Made by a program: the position numbers and the translations under genes. From Taklimakanibacter albus (GTDB lineage: Bacteria; Pseudomonadota; Alphaproteobacteria; Rhizobiales; Aestuariivirgaceae): a stretch of 64,000 nucleotides of DNA. Every line of letters begins with the position of its first letter. Position 1 is the first letter of the stretch. Location of the stretch: contig NZ_JAENHL010000007.1 in assembly GCF_016595235.1 (NCBI RefSeq), forward strand, positions 1,930,043 to 1,994,042. Direction: 5' to 3'. The notes under the pieces are model-generated. The model made no database searches, had not been told where the DNA came from, and saw nothing but the letters and a program-made list of their open reading frames with translations. Below are positions 1 to 8,573 of this stretch, in pieces.

Positions 1-9
1 GGTATTTGA

Positions 10-2097
10 TCACCGCGTAAAACTCGTCGCATTGCCGGCATCGACATTGAGGAAATTGCCGGTCGACTTGGCGGAAAGGTCGGACGCGAAGAAATAGGCG
101 GCCTCCGCAATATCCTCAGGATAGACCGAACGCTGCAGCAATGACCGCTTGCGGTAGAACTCCTCGAGCTCCTCTTCCTTGATCTTGTTCGACTGCGCCC
201 GCTGCTGGCGCCATTCGCCCTGCCAGATCTTCGAGCCGCGCAGCACCGCATCCGGATTGACGACATTGACGCGAATGCCGAGCGGCGCCCCTTCCAGCGC
301 CATGCAGCGCGCCAGATGCACTTCCGCCGCCTTGGCGGTGCAATAGGCGGACGCGCCGGCCGAGGCGGCGATCGCATTCTTCGAGCCGATGAACACCATC
401 GACCCGCCGAGCTTCTGCGTCTTCATCAGCCGGTAGCCTTCGCGCGCCACCAGGAAATAGCCGGTGCCGAGGATCGACATGTTCTTGTTCCAAAGCTCGA
501 GCGTCGTGTCCTCGACGGCAGCCGCCGACGAGATGCCGGCATTGTTGACGACGATGTCGACGCCGCCATAACGCAGGACCGTTTCCGCCATCGCGGCGAT
601 GACGGCGTCCTCCTGGGTGACATCGAGCAGCACGCCATGCACCTGGTCCTTGCCGAAACGCGCACCGAAGCCCGCGACCGTCGCATCGAGCGCCGTTTGG
701 TCGATATCGGCGAAGACCACGCAGGCCCCGTCGCTCAGAAGCCGGTGCGCGATCGCCTGGCCGATGCCGCCCGCGCCCCCTGTGACGAAAGCGATGCGTC
801 CCGCGAGGCTCTTCGGCTTCGGCATGCGCTGCAGCTTCGCCTCTTCGAGCAGCCAATATTCGATATTGAACGCCTCCTGCGCCGGCAGCCCGACATAGTC
901 CGACACACCCGAGGCTCCCCGCATGACATTGATGGCGTTCACATAGAATTCCGACGCGATGCGCGCCGTCGCCTTGTCCTTGGCGAAGGACAGCATGCCG
1001 ACACCCGGCACCAGATAGATGATCGCATTGGGATCGCGCATCTTGGGCGAGTTGGGATGTTTGGCGCGCTCATAATAAGCGGCATAATCCTGCCGGTAGG
1101 CCTCCAGCGTCTCATCGAGCCCGGCCACCACCTGATCGAGATTGCGCGTCTTGGGGTCATAAGGCAGCACCAGCGGCCTGATCTTGGTGCGCAGGAAATG
1201 GTCGGGGCAGGACGTGCCGAGCGGCGCCAGCGCATCGAGCGCATTGCTGTTGACGAAATCGAGCACTTCCGGCGCATCGGTGAAATGGCCGATCTTGCGT
1301 TCGTCCTTGGCGATGCGGCCGCGGATTTCCGGCATCAGCCGCCGTGCGACATCGGCGCGCTCCTGGGCGCCGAGGCTGTCGAAACGCGCGCCCTTGAAGG
1401 ACGGCTTGGCGCGATGGTCTTCCAGCCAGTCGGCCGCCTTGTTGATGATGCGCAAAGTGGTCTGATAGGACTCCTTGGCCGTCGCCCCCCAGGTGAAGAG
1501 CCCATGGGCGCCCAGCACCACGCCGACGAAATGCGGATTCTTCTCCGCCATTTCGCCGAGCTTGAGGCCGAGATCGAAGCCCGGCCGCTGCCACGGCAGA
1601 TAGCCCATCTCATCGCCGAATATGTCTTTCGTCAGACTCTCCGAATCCTTCGCCGCGGCAATGGCGATCACCGCATCGGCATGCATGTGGTCGACATGGA
1701 TCGCCGGCACGAAACCATGCAGCGGCGTATCGATCGAGGCCGCGCGCGGATTGAGATTGAAGGTGCAATGCGGCAGGTAATCGACCATTTCGTCTTCATG
1801 GTCGATACCGCGATAGAGGCCTTTCAGCGCATAAAGCTTGTCGAGATAGAGCGTCGAAAAGCCGTCGAGCTTCATCGAGCCCAGATCGCCGCCCGATCCC
1901 TTCACCCACAGCACCGTCTCCTCCCGGCGCGTCAACGGATCGGTCATCTTCACCTTGGCCGAAGTATTGCCGCCGCCGAAATTGGTGATCCTGAGATCGC
2001 TGCCCAACAGGTTCGAGCGATAGAGCAAGAGCCCCGGCTCGCTCAAGCTGGCGGCGATCTTGTCGTCCCACAGATCGGGAATGGCGGTCTTCGTCAT
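10..2097 (-). CDS. rhaD: Bifunctional rhamnulose-1-phosphate aldolase / short-chain dehydrogenase
   Basis: A 695-aa fusion. Residues about 20-260 form a class II (zinc) aldolase domain, with the phosphate-loop motif NFGGGNTSAK at 39-48, metal-type histidines in HVDHMH (134-139) and His198 in AHGLF. Residues about 427-695 form a short-chain dehydrogenase, with the glycine motif TGGAGGIG, NNAG, and the catalytic pair in YCTAK near 585. In rhizobia this fusion cleaves L-rhamnulose-1-phosphate to dihydroxyacetone phosphate and L-lactaldehyde and oxidises the aldehyde; that is family knowledge. It lies downstream of rhaS, separated by a palindromic repeat, and is the last rha gene before the window edge. 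The isomerase and kinase are not visible and may lie further left. Confidence 0.93.
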   Translation of the reverse strand: MTKTAIPDLWDDKIAASLSEPGLLLYRSNLLGSDLRITNFGGGNTSAKVKMTDPLTRREETVLWVKGSGGDLGSMKLDGFSTLYLDKLYALKGLYRGIDHEDEMVDYLPHCTFNLNPRAASIDTPLHGFVPAIHVDHMHADAVIAIAAAKDSESLTKDIFGDEMGYLPWQRPGFDLGLKLGEMAEKNPHFVGVVLGAHGLFTWGATAKESYQTTLRIINKAADWLEDHRAKPSFKGARFDSLGAQERADVARRLMPEIRGRIAKDERKIGHFTDAPEVLDFVNSNALDALAPLGTSCPDHFLRTKIRPLVLPYDPKTRNLDQVVAGLDETLEAYRQDYAAYYERAKHPNSPKMRDPNAIIYLVPGVGMLSFAKDKATARIASEFYVNAINVMRGASGVSDYVGLPAQEAFNIEYWLLEEAKLQRMPKPKSLAGRIAFVTGGAGGIGQAIAHRLLSDGACVVFADIDQTALDATVAGFGARFGKDQVHGVLLDVTQEDAVIAAMAETVLRYGGVDIVVNNAGISSAAAVEDTTLELWNKNMSILGTGYFLVAREGYRLMKTQKLGGSMVFIGSKNAIAASAGASAYCTAKAAEVHLARCMALEGAPLGIRVNVVNPDAVLRGSKIWQGEWRQQRAQSNKIKEEELEEFYRKRSLLQRSVYPEDIAEAAYFFASDLSAKSTGNFLNVDAGNATSFTR

Positions 2098-2140
2098 GGA
2101 TACTAACCTTTCGTTGTCATCTAGCCCCTCTACCGTTCCG

Positions 2141-2220
2141 TTCCCCTTCTCCCGCCTGCGGGAGAAGGTGGCCGAAGGCCGGATGAGGGTGTTCCCCTCT
2201 CCCGCAAGCGGGAGAGGGGA
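2141..2220. repeat. Dispersed palindromic repeat, family A, copy 1
   Basis: Positions 2141-2194 are identical over 54 bp to 24827-24880, and 49 bp of the same unit recur at 60644-60692. The unit contains the hairpin TCTCCCGCCTGCGGGAGA and a second small palindrome, GGCCGAAGGCC. It is followed at 2195-2220 by a shorter hairpin with CTCTCCCGC/GCGGGAGAG arms. It sits between rhaS and rhaD, where it could stabilise or trim the mRNA; that role is inferred. Confidence 0.85.
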
Positions 2221-2246
2221 AATATTGGTGAGAGTGAAAGTCGTCT

Positions 2247-3353
2247 TTAGAAATCAAACTGCCCGATATTCTCCTTCGAGAAGACGAAGGGGGCGCCGAG
2301 CAGGATCTCCGAGCCGTTGATGACCTGGAGCTCGCCGAGCTTGCCGGCCTTCACCGACGTGGCGCCGGGCTTCAGATCGCCATCGGCGACCGCGCGCAGC
2401 ACCTGCATCGCGGCATAGCCGAGATCGACCGGGTTCCACAGCACCACCGACTTCACGCAATCCTTCTCGACATAAGGCTTCATCGCATTGGGCGTGGCGA
2501 GGCCGACGACGGCGATCGTGCCGCATTTGTTGGCCTGCGTCACAGCTTCGGCCGACGCCGGCGTCGCGACACTGGTCATGCCGAAGATGCCTTTCAGCTC
2601 ATCGCCATATTTGTTGATGAGCGTGGTCGCCTGGTTGAACGACAGGACATTGTCCTCCTGCGCCTCGACCGTCTCCAGCCACTTCATCTTGGGATGGCAC
2701 TTCTCCGCATAGGCCGCCATCTCGGCGATCCAGCGCGCCTGGTTCGGCGTGGTGAAGGTCGAGGTGACGATGGCGAAGGCGCCCTCCTCGCCGATCTCCT
2801 TGGCCAGGTTGTCGACCATGGCCTTGGCGATGCCGTTGAACTCGGCCTGGTTGACGAACCACTGGCGCGCATCGGGCTGCGAATTGGCGTCGTAGCCCAC
2901 GACATTGATGCCCTTGGACAGGGCCTTCTTCAGCACCGGCGCGATGGCGACCGGATCATTGGCGGCGAACAATATGCCGTCGACGCCGCTGGTGATGTAA
3001 TTGTCGATGAAGGTGATCTGCTGGTCGATATTGGCCTGCGTCGGCCCGTCGGTCTTGGCATCGACATTGCCGAGCTCCTTGGCGGCGTCGGCGATGCCTT
3101 TCGAGGTGGCGTTGAAATAGCCGATGCCGATCAGCTTCGGCACGTCGACCACGGTGATCTTCTTGCCTTTGCGATCGGGCGCGCCGGTGGGTTCGCCGCC
3201 ATCATAGGGTTTGGCGGCGGCCGCACCTGCCGTGCCGTCGCAGGCAAGCGGGTTGGTCGGCAGGTCGTCGCCGCCGGTCCAGGCCGAGGCGGCAAAGGCG
3301 CTTCCCGCCATGGCGGCGAGAGCGGCGGCAGCAAATAATGTCTTGCGTATCAT
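2247..3353 (-). CDS. rhaS: Rhamnose ABC transporter, periplasmic substrate-binding protein
   Basis: A 368-aa periplasmic sugar-binding protein of the CUT2 type (Peripla_BP_4 fold). It has a clear Sec signal peptide: basic MIRK, a hydrophobic alanine-rich core, and a likely cleavage after SAFA near residue 21. Start chosen at the ATG with an AGGAGC ribosome site 5-10 nt upstream. It would capture L-rhamnose in the periplasm and hand it to the two permeases encoded just upstream in the same transcript. The rhamnose assignment rests on its position between the rha permeases and rhaD and on overall resemblance to rhizobial RhaS, not on a specificity residue I can point to. Confidence 0.88.
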   Translation of the reverse strand: MIRKTLFAAAALAAMAGSAFAASAWTGGDDLPTNPLACDGTAGAAAAKPYDGGEPTGAPDRKGKKITVVDVPKLIGIGYFNATSKGIADAAKELGNVDAKTDGPTQANIDQQITFIDNYITSGVDGILFAANDPVAIAPVLKKALSKGINVVGYDANSQPDARQWFVNQAEFNGIAKAMVDNLAKEIGEEGAFAIVTSTFTTPNQARWIAEMAAYAEKCHPKMKWLETVEAQEDNVLSFNQATTLINKYGDELKGIFGMTSVATPASAEAVTQANKCGTIAVVGLATPNAMKPYVEKDCVKSVVLWNPVDLGYAAMQVLRAVADGDLKPGATSVKAGKLGELQVINGSEILLGAPFVFSKENIGQFDF

Positions 3354-3429
3354 TTCATGCTCCTTGCGCTTCTGTCCAAGCCTTGTGTGTTACATGCCGA
3401 CGGTCGTGGCCCGGACTCTCCCATTTCGA

Positions 3430-4383
3430 TCAACCGTCTGCGTCCTTGCGAAAGATGTTGCTGATGAGGATGGTGCCGATGAGCACGGCGCCGATCACCA
3501 CGATGGTGCCGTCGCCTTTCACCCCCGCCAGGGCCAGTCCGTTTTTCAACGCCTGCATCAGGCCGAGGCCGAGCAGCGTGCCGATGATGGTGCCGCGCCC
3601 GCCGAAGATGCTGGTGCCGCCCAGTACCACCGCGGTGATGACATCGAGCTCGAGCCCGGTGCCCATGTCGGAGCGTGTGGTCGAGACGCGCGACACGAAG
3701 ATGACCGCGGCGAGCCCGGCGATCAGGCCGGAGGCCGTGTAGATGAGCAGCAGGCTGCGGTCGACACTCAGCCCTGAGAACCGCGCCGCGACCGCATTGG
3801 ATCCGATCGCATAGGTGGCGCGCCCGAAGGTGGAGAGCCCGAGAATGACCGCGGCGATGACGGCGCAGAGGCCGAAGATCCACAATTGCACCGGCACGCC
3901 CAGAAACTCGCCCTGGCCCAGCATGAAGAACCAGTCGGGATAACCTCTGACCGAGCGCGCCTGGCTGATGCCTTCGGCCAGCCCGCGATAGAGCGCCAGG
4001 GTGGCGAGCGTGGCGATGAGCGGCGGCACGCCGAAGCGCGTGATGATGAGCCCGTTGACGAGTCCCGCCACGCCGCCGACCACGATGCCCAGCATCATGG
4101 CGAGCGGCAGCGGAAGCCCGAGCTTCTGCCAGAACACGCCGAGCAATATCGCGACGAGGCCCAGGATCGAGCCGACCGACAGATCGATGCCGCCGGTGAC
4201 GATGACGAAAGTCATGGCGAGCGCCACCAAGCCGACCTCGGCCATCAGTCTTCCCTGATTGAGCAGATTGTCGGCGGTGAAGAAGCGGTCGGACTGGAAG
4301 GCGAGCACGATCAGCGTGATGACGAGAAGGACGCCGAGGATCGTCTCATGGCGCAACAGCAGATTCTTCCACGCGGCGCTCAT
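3430..4383 (-). CDS. rhaQ: Rhamnose ABC transporter permease
   Basis: A 317-aa inner-membrane permease of the CUT2/BPD_transp_2 family, with about 8-10 hydrophobic segments. The family motif GGIDLSVGSILG lies near residue 70, and the EAA-like loop near the C-terminus reads VVLGGTSIFGGRGT. The ATG is at 4381-4383; a longer open frame upstream is only the shadow of rhaP. Its start overlaps the rhaP stop by 4 bp (ATGA), so the two are translationally coupled. It pairs with RhaP to form the membrane channel of the rhamnose importer. Confidence 0.87.
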   Translation of the reverse strand: MSAAWKNLLLRHETILGVLLVITLIVLAFQSDRFFTADNLLNQGRLMAEVGLVALAMTFVIVTGGIDLSVGSILGLVAILLGVFWQKLGLPLPLAMMLGIVVGGVAGLVNGLIITRFGVPPLIATLATLALYRGLAEGISQARSVRGYPDWFFMLGQGEFLGVPVQLWIFGLCAVIAAVILGLSTFGRATYAIGSNAVAARFSGLSVDRSLLLIYTASGLIAGLAAVIFVSRVSTTRSDMGTGLELDVITAVVLGGTSIFGGRGTIIGTLLGLGLMQALKNGLALAGVKGDGTIVVIGAVLIGTILISNIFRKDADG

Positions 4384-5363
4384 GGCGAGAGACCCCGGCG
4401 GCGCCGCGCCATGTCGGCGAGCACGGTGGCGAGGATCAGGAGCCCCAGCACGGCGCGCAGCCAATAGGCCGAGACATTGAGGAAGATGAGCGCCGAGCCG
4501 ATGCAGGCGAAGAGAATGGCGGCGAGTGTCGAGCCGATCACCGTGCCGGTGCCGCCGAGGATCGAGACGCCGCCGATCACCGCCGCGGTGATGACGGTGA
4601 GCTCGAGATTGGGCGGCACGGTCGACTGGATGACCTGCAATTGCGTGGCGAACAAAAGCGCCGCGATGCCGGCGAAGAAGCCATGCAGCGCGAAGACGAG
4701 GACGCAGGTGCGCTCCGGATTGAGGCCGGAGGCGCGCGCCGCTTCCGCATTGCCGCCCACCGCATAGATCGAGCGCCCGGTCGCCGAATAGCGCATCCAC
4801 AGGGCGACGAGGATGGTGAGGACAACCATGAAATAGACGGGCGAGGGAATGCCGAAGAGCCGCGCCTGCGCGATGAAGAAGCCGGGCGGCATGCCGGTGA
4901 TCCAGGTGCCGCCGGTGGCGCTGATGAGGCCGCCTTTGAGGATCGACAGCATGCCGAGCGTCGCCACGATGGACGGAATGCGCATATAGGCGATGAGCGC
5001 GCCGAGACAGGTATTGATGGCGATGCCGACGAGCACCGGCACCAGCCAGGCGACCCAGATCGGATAGCCCGACACTGCCAGCGTGCCGGCAATGGTGGCG
5101 AGCACGCCGATGAGCGAGCCGACCGAGACGTCGATATGGCCGGAGATGATCACCATCGCCATGCCGATCGCCGCTACCGCGATATAGGCATTGCCGGAGA
5201 AGATGCTGGTGAGATTGGTGTCGGAGAGGAAGCGCGGATTGACCAAGCCGACGATGGCGAACAGCACCACGATGGCGGCGAGCACGACGATCTCCTGGCC
5301 ATAGGCCTCGAAGAGCCGCGCGAAGCTGGAGGGCCGCCTGACCGGGAGCGCGATGTCGCTCAT
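4380..5363 (-). CDS. rhaP: Rhamnose ABC transporter permease
   Basis: A 327-aa CUT2-type permease. The motif GHIDVSVGSLIG lies near residue 75, where the family usually has GGIDLSVGS, and AVIGGVSILGGTGT lies in the C-terminal third. Start at the ATG (5361-5363), which overlaps the rhaT stop by 4 bp; an in-frame extension upstream is non-coding shadow of rhaT. It forms the importer with RhaQ, RhaT and RhaS. The residue change from the usual GGIDLS to GHIDVS is mild and the protein looks intact. Confidence 0.87.
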   Translation of the reverse strand: MSDIALPVRRPSSFARLFEAYGQEIVVLAAIVVLFAIVGLVNPRFLSDTNLTSIFSGNAYIAVAAIGMAMVIISGHIDVSVGSLIGVLATIAGTLAVSGYPIWVAWLVPVLVGIAINTCLGALIAYMRIPSIVATLGMLSILKGGLISATGGTWITGMPPGFFIAQARLFGIPSPVYFMVVLTILVALWMRYSATGRSIYAVGGNAEAARASGLNPERTCVLVFALHGFFAGIAALLFATQLQVIQSTVPPNLELTVITAAVIGGVSILGGTGTVIGSTLAAILFACIGSALIFLNVSAYWLRAVLGLLILATVLADMARRRRGLSP

Positions 5364-6868
5364 GCCGCGGCCTCCCGCTCCTGCACCAGCGTCATGGCGG
5401 CGCCGACCGTTTCCGGCGTCGCGTCCTTGCGGGCGATCTCGGCGACGATGCGCCCGCCATTCATGACCAGCACGCGGTCGCTCATGCCCAGCACTTCCGG
5501 CAATTCGCTCGAAATCATGAGAATGGCGAGGCCGTTCTGCGCCAGCTTCGACATCAGCGCATGGATTTCCGATTTGGCGCCGACATCGATGCCGCGCGTC
5601 GGCTCGTCCATGATGAGGATGCGGGGCTCCGCGGCGAGCCATTTGGCGAGCACCACTTTCTGCTGATTGCCGCCCGACAGCTGGCGCGCCGCCTGGCCGG
5701 GACCGCGTGCCCTGATGCCGAGCCGCTTGATGAAGTCGCGGGCGAGTGAATCCTCTTTGCCGCGATCGACGATGAAGCCACGCGCGAGTTTCTTGAGCAC
5801 GGTGAGCGAGATGTTCTCGGCGATGGTCTGCGGCCGCACCAGGCCCTGCAGGCCGCGATCCTCCGGCACATAGGCGATGCCGAGATCGCGCGCCTGCTGC
5901 GGCGAGCTGATCTGGACCGGTTTGCCGTCGATCAGGATCGTGCCCGCGGTCGCCGGCGTGATGCCGAAAATGGTGAGCGCCGTCTCGGTCCGCCCTGAGC
6001 CGACCAGCCCGGCAATGCCGAGGATCTCGCCGGCGCGCAAAGTGAGGGACACATCGCGCACCTGCTTCCCATGAGAGACGCCGCGCAATTCGAGCAGCAC
6101 CTTGCCGATCGGGGCATCTTCCTTGGGAAAGAGCTGGTCGATTGAGCGGCCCACCATCATCGCGACGAGCGAGCGTTCGGTCACTTCCTTGATATCCTTG
6201 GTGCCCACATAATGGCCGTCGCGCAGCACGGTGACCCGGTCGGCCAGCGCGAAGATCTCCGGCAGCTTGTGGCTCACATAGACGATGCCGACGCCCCTTT
6301 CGCGCAGGCGCCGGATGATCGTCATCAATTGCTGCACATCGCCTTCGGCGAGCGATGCGGTCGGCTCGTCCATGATGACGACGCGGGCATTCTGCGACAG
6401 CGCCTTGGCGATCTCTATGCGCTGCCGGTTGGCGACCGACAGTGAGCCGACCTTGGTGTCGACATCGAGATGATGCGACTCGAGATCATCGAGCAGTGCG
6501 CGCGCCTTGCGGCGCATCTCGGCCCAGTCGAGCCCGCCCCACCCCGTGCGCGGCGCGTGATTGAGGAAGATATTCTCGGCGACCGAAAGCTCGGGGAACA
6601 GCAGCAGCTCCTGATAGACGATGGCGATGCCGGCTTTCACCGCCTGGCCGGGATTGGCAAATTTCATCGCCTCGCCGCCGATCCGGATCTCGCCTTCGTC
6701 AGCCGCATGCACGCCGGCGATGATCTTGATCAGGGTGGATTTGCCGGCGCCGTTTTCACCGAGCAGCGCATGCACCTCGCCCGGGCGCACGTCGAAATCG
6801 ACATGGTCGAGCACTTTGACGCCGACGAAGGACTTCGAGATGCCCGTGAGTTCGACCAGCGGCGTCAT
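5360..6868 (-). CDS. rhaT: Rhamnose ABC transporter, double ATP-binding subunit
   Basis: A 502-aa tandem ABC ATPase of the sugar (RbsA/MglA) type. The N-terminal half has a full Walker A (GENGAGKST, 37-45), the family-typical weak signature LSVANRQRIE, and VVIMDEPTAS. The C-terminal half has the degenerate Walker A GLVGSGRTE and a strong signature LSGGNQQK followed by ILIMDEPTRG; such asymmetry is normal in this family. It is the first gene of the leftward rha operon, read from the promoter region at 6869-7215. No clear ribosome site precedes the ATG. It powers L-rhamnose import; in Rhizobium the corresponding ATPase is called RhaT. Confidence 0.88.
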   Translation of the reverse strand: MTPLVELTGISKSFVGVKVLDHVDFDVRPGEVHALLGENGAGKSTLIKIIAGVHAADEGEIRIGGEAMKFANPGQAVKAGIAIVYQELLLFPELSVAENIFLNHAPRTGWGGLDWAEMRRKARALLDDLESHHLDVDTKVGSLSVANRQRIEIAKALSQNARVVIMDEPTASLAEGDVQQLMTIIRRLRERGVGIVYVSHKLPEIFALADRVTVLRDGHYVGTKDIKEVTERSLVAMMVGRSIDQLFPKEDAPIGKVLLELRGVSHGKQVRDVSLTLRAGEILGIAGLVGSGRTETALTIFGITPATAGTILIDGKPVQISSPQQARDLGIAYVPEDRGLQGLVRPQTIAENISLTVLKKLARGFIVDRGKEDSLARDFIKRLGIRARGPGQAARQLSGGNQQKVVLAKWLAAEPRILIMDEPTRGIDVGAKSEIHALMSKLAQNGLAILMISSELPEVLGMSDRVLVMNGGRIVAEIARKDATPETVGAAMTLVQEREAAA

Positions 6869-7215
6869 GGCGCGGCCCCGCGCTCATGATGATTATATTT
6901 GCTCAAATCTGCTCGGGTATGACGAGAGGCGCCGGACCGGCTGGTCCTCCTGACGGCTTGGCGAAAAACCGCTGCGATGCCGCGCATGCGCCTGCTCCTC
7001 CCATCCGGATTCGCCTATTTTATTGGATTTCCACGATAGAATCCGGACCGCTCGCGGAAGCCTCGGAGCCTGAACACGCCGTTGCATGACGGCCCCGTTG
7101 TGATTAAGATTGAACAATGATGAGCAATTATGGTCAAGCCATGAATCGCAATCATATGACAAATCAGCGTGAGCGCGTGATCACGACGATGATCATCGCC
7201 GATCATTGTAACCGC
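6869..7215. promoter_or_regulatory. Divergent rhaT / rhaR control region with palindromes
   Basis: This gap holds no gene I can support. Reading left, a perfect TATAAT box lies at 6892-6897 (seen as ATTATA on the plus strand), about 25 bp before the rhaT start, though no good -35 box lies 16-18 bp upstream. Two perfect palindromes sit side by side: CGTGATCACG at 7176-7185 and CGATGATCATCG at 7187-7198. They are candidate operators for the DeoR-type RhaR encoded to the right. Assignment to RhaR is inference. Confidence 0.5.
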
Positions 7216-7415
7216 CTCTCCCCGCTTCAGCGGGGAGAGGGAGGGGCCCAACGCGCCAGCGTTGGGAGGGTGAGGGGCATCCCTGTTACCCCTTCTTCTC
7301 CCTGCACGCGAATTGAGGCGCCACGCCATCCTTGCACCAAGAGACCAGGCGCCCCTCACCCTCCCATTGCTTCGCAATGGGCCCCTCCCTCTCCCCGCTT
7401 CGCGGGGCGAGGTAA
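7216..7415. repeat. Composite inverted-repeat element, family B, copy 1
   Basis: A roughly 200-bp element made of two inverted halves. The left half (7216-7290) and the right half (7331-7415) are diverged reverse complements of each other, each with an inner GC hairpin. Positions 7232-7290 are identical over 59 bp to 14141-14199, and 7331-7415 match 14244-14328 at 82 of 85 positions by eye; the central 40 bp differs. The right end stops 17 bp before the rhaR ATG, so the in-frame extension upstream of rhaR is translated repeat, not protein. Confidence 0.85.
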
Positions 7416-7432
7416 AATCTGTGCCTCGCGCC

Positions 7433-8215
7433 ATGGATGAAAGCGAACGCCACCGCCTCATTCTCGATGAGCTGAAGGAGCGTCCCTTCGCGACGGTGAA
7501 GGACCTGCTCGACGTGCTGAAGGTCTCGCCCGCCACCATCCGCCGCGACATCGCCAAGCTGCATGAGATCGGCAATGTGCGCAAAGTCTTCGGCGGCATC
7601 GCCGCTGCCGAGCGTGACGACGCGCCGGAGCGTCTCGCCGCCCGTCCCTTCGAGGAGAACCGCATGCTGGCGGTCGACGCCAAGCGCGCCATTGCGCGCG
7701 AGGCGGAAGCGCTGGTGCGCGACGGCGACGCCATCATCATCCATGGCGGCACCACTTGTTATCTCTTCGCACTGCGGCTCGCCCGCCGCAATGTGCGGAT
7801 CTACACCAATTCGATGCCGCTCGCCGCGCGTCTGTGGGAAGACGGCTCCTGCCATCTGACCTTGGGCGGCGGCGAGCTCTATCGCGAGCCCGGCATTCTT
7901 TATGCCCAGGCCTCAGGCCCGCCCGATTTCTTCGCCTCGAAACTGTTTCTCGGCGCCCAGGGCATCGGCCCCAACGGCATCATGGAATCGCACCCGCTGA
8001 TCGCGCGCGAATCCGAACGGCTGCTGTCGCGCGCCGACGAATTGGTATTGCTCGCCGACAGCCGAAAATTCGCGATCCGCACCCGCTACACGGTGCTGCC
8101 GCTGTCGCGCATCTCCACCCTCATCACCGATGACGGTCTCTCCACCGAGCACGCCAAGATGCTGGAGGACGCCGGCATCCGCACCATCATAGCGAAGGTG
8201 GGTACGGGGGAGTGA
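7433..8215 (+). CDS. rhaR: DeoR-family transcriptional regulator of rhamnose genes
   Basis: A 260-aa DeoR-type regulator. An N-terminal winged helix-turn-helix (about residues 6-60, with VSPATIRRDIAKLHE as recognition region) is followed by the sugar-phosphate-sensing DeoRC domain, including the loop IIHGGTTCYLFA near 105 and a LADSRKF motif near 206. Start set at the ATG before DESERHRL because the upstream extension is repeat sequence. It is divergent from the rha operon, the usual position of a pathway repressor. In Rhizobium RhaR controls rhamnose genes; the same role here is inferred from context. Confidence 0.82.
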   Translation: MDESERHRLILDELKERPFATVKDLLDVLKVSPATIRRDIAKLHEIGNVRKVFGGIAAAERDDAPERLAARPFEENRMLAVDAKRAIAREAEALVRDGDAIIIHGGTTCYLFALRLARRNVRIYTNSMPLAARLWEDGSCHLTLGGGELYREPGILYAQASGPPDFFASKLFLGAQGIGPNGIMESHPLIARESERLLSRADELVLLADSRKFAIRTRYTVLPLSRISTLITDDGLSTEHAKMLEDAGIRTIIAKVGTGE

Positions 8216-8573
8216 CTTGGGCGGCAAGCTCGCGAGGAGAGGACGGATGAGGGCTCTTCTGAATCAGCGGTCGGGCTGAAGCAGAAAACCCTGACCCAGC
8301 CTTCGGCTAGCCTCTCATCCCGTGGACGCCCTCAAATTCATACATCCTTCTCCTTCCGGCGCGAAGCGGAGGAAGCGACGGTCTTGGAAGTCAAGCGATT
8401 TGCCATCGCTTACTTCGGAGGGTTCGGCGACGGGGAGGTCGACACGGGCGAAAGCACCGGTGTTATTACGGTGCTTTCGCTCGTGGTCCTGCGCTTCAGC
8501 CAGCGTCCGCCGCGTTCCCACATCTGGGCAGCAGAGCAAGCTCGAAAGCGCGCCTCCTGTCGCCATTTCTTGA
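8216..8573. other. Intergenic region with two hairpins, no gene seen
   Basis: A 358-bp gap between the convergent ends of rhaR and the outer-membrane protein gene. A stem formed by AAGCGAT and ATCGCTT lies at 8387-8416, with flanking GAAGT/ACTTC pairing. A perfect 12-bp inverted repeat, GCGAAAGCACCG / CGGTGCTTTCGC with a 9-nt loop, lies at 8448-8480. Neither is followed by a T-run on either strand, so they are weak candidates for intrinsic terminators; they may end both converging transcripts or belong to a small RNA. Confidence 0.4.

Noticed and set aside
316-2106. Long open frame on the plus strand opposite rhaD
   Set aside because: It mirrors the codon pattern of rhaD, is rich in Arg/His with no recognisable fold, and arises from high-GC third positions of the real gene.
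8448-8480. Perfect 12-bp hairpin considered as an intrinsic terminator
   Set aside because: No T-run follows on either strand; kept only as an unassigned hairpin.
8322-8573. 83-codon open frame in the gap after rhaR
   Set aside because: Low-complexity Ser/Arg-rich translation across two hairpins, with no ribosome site and no family resemblance.
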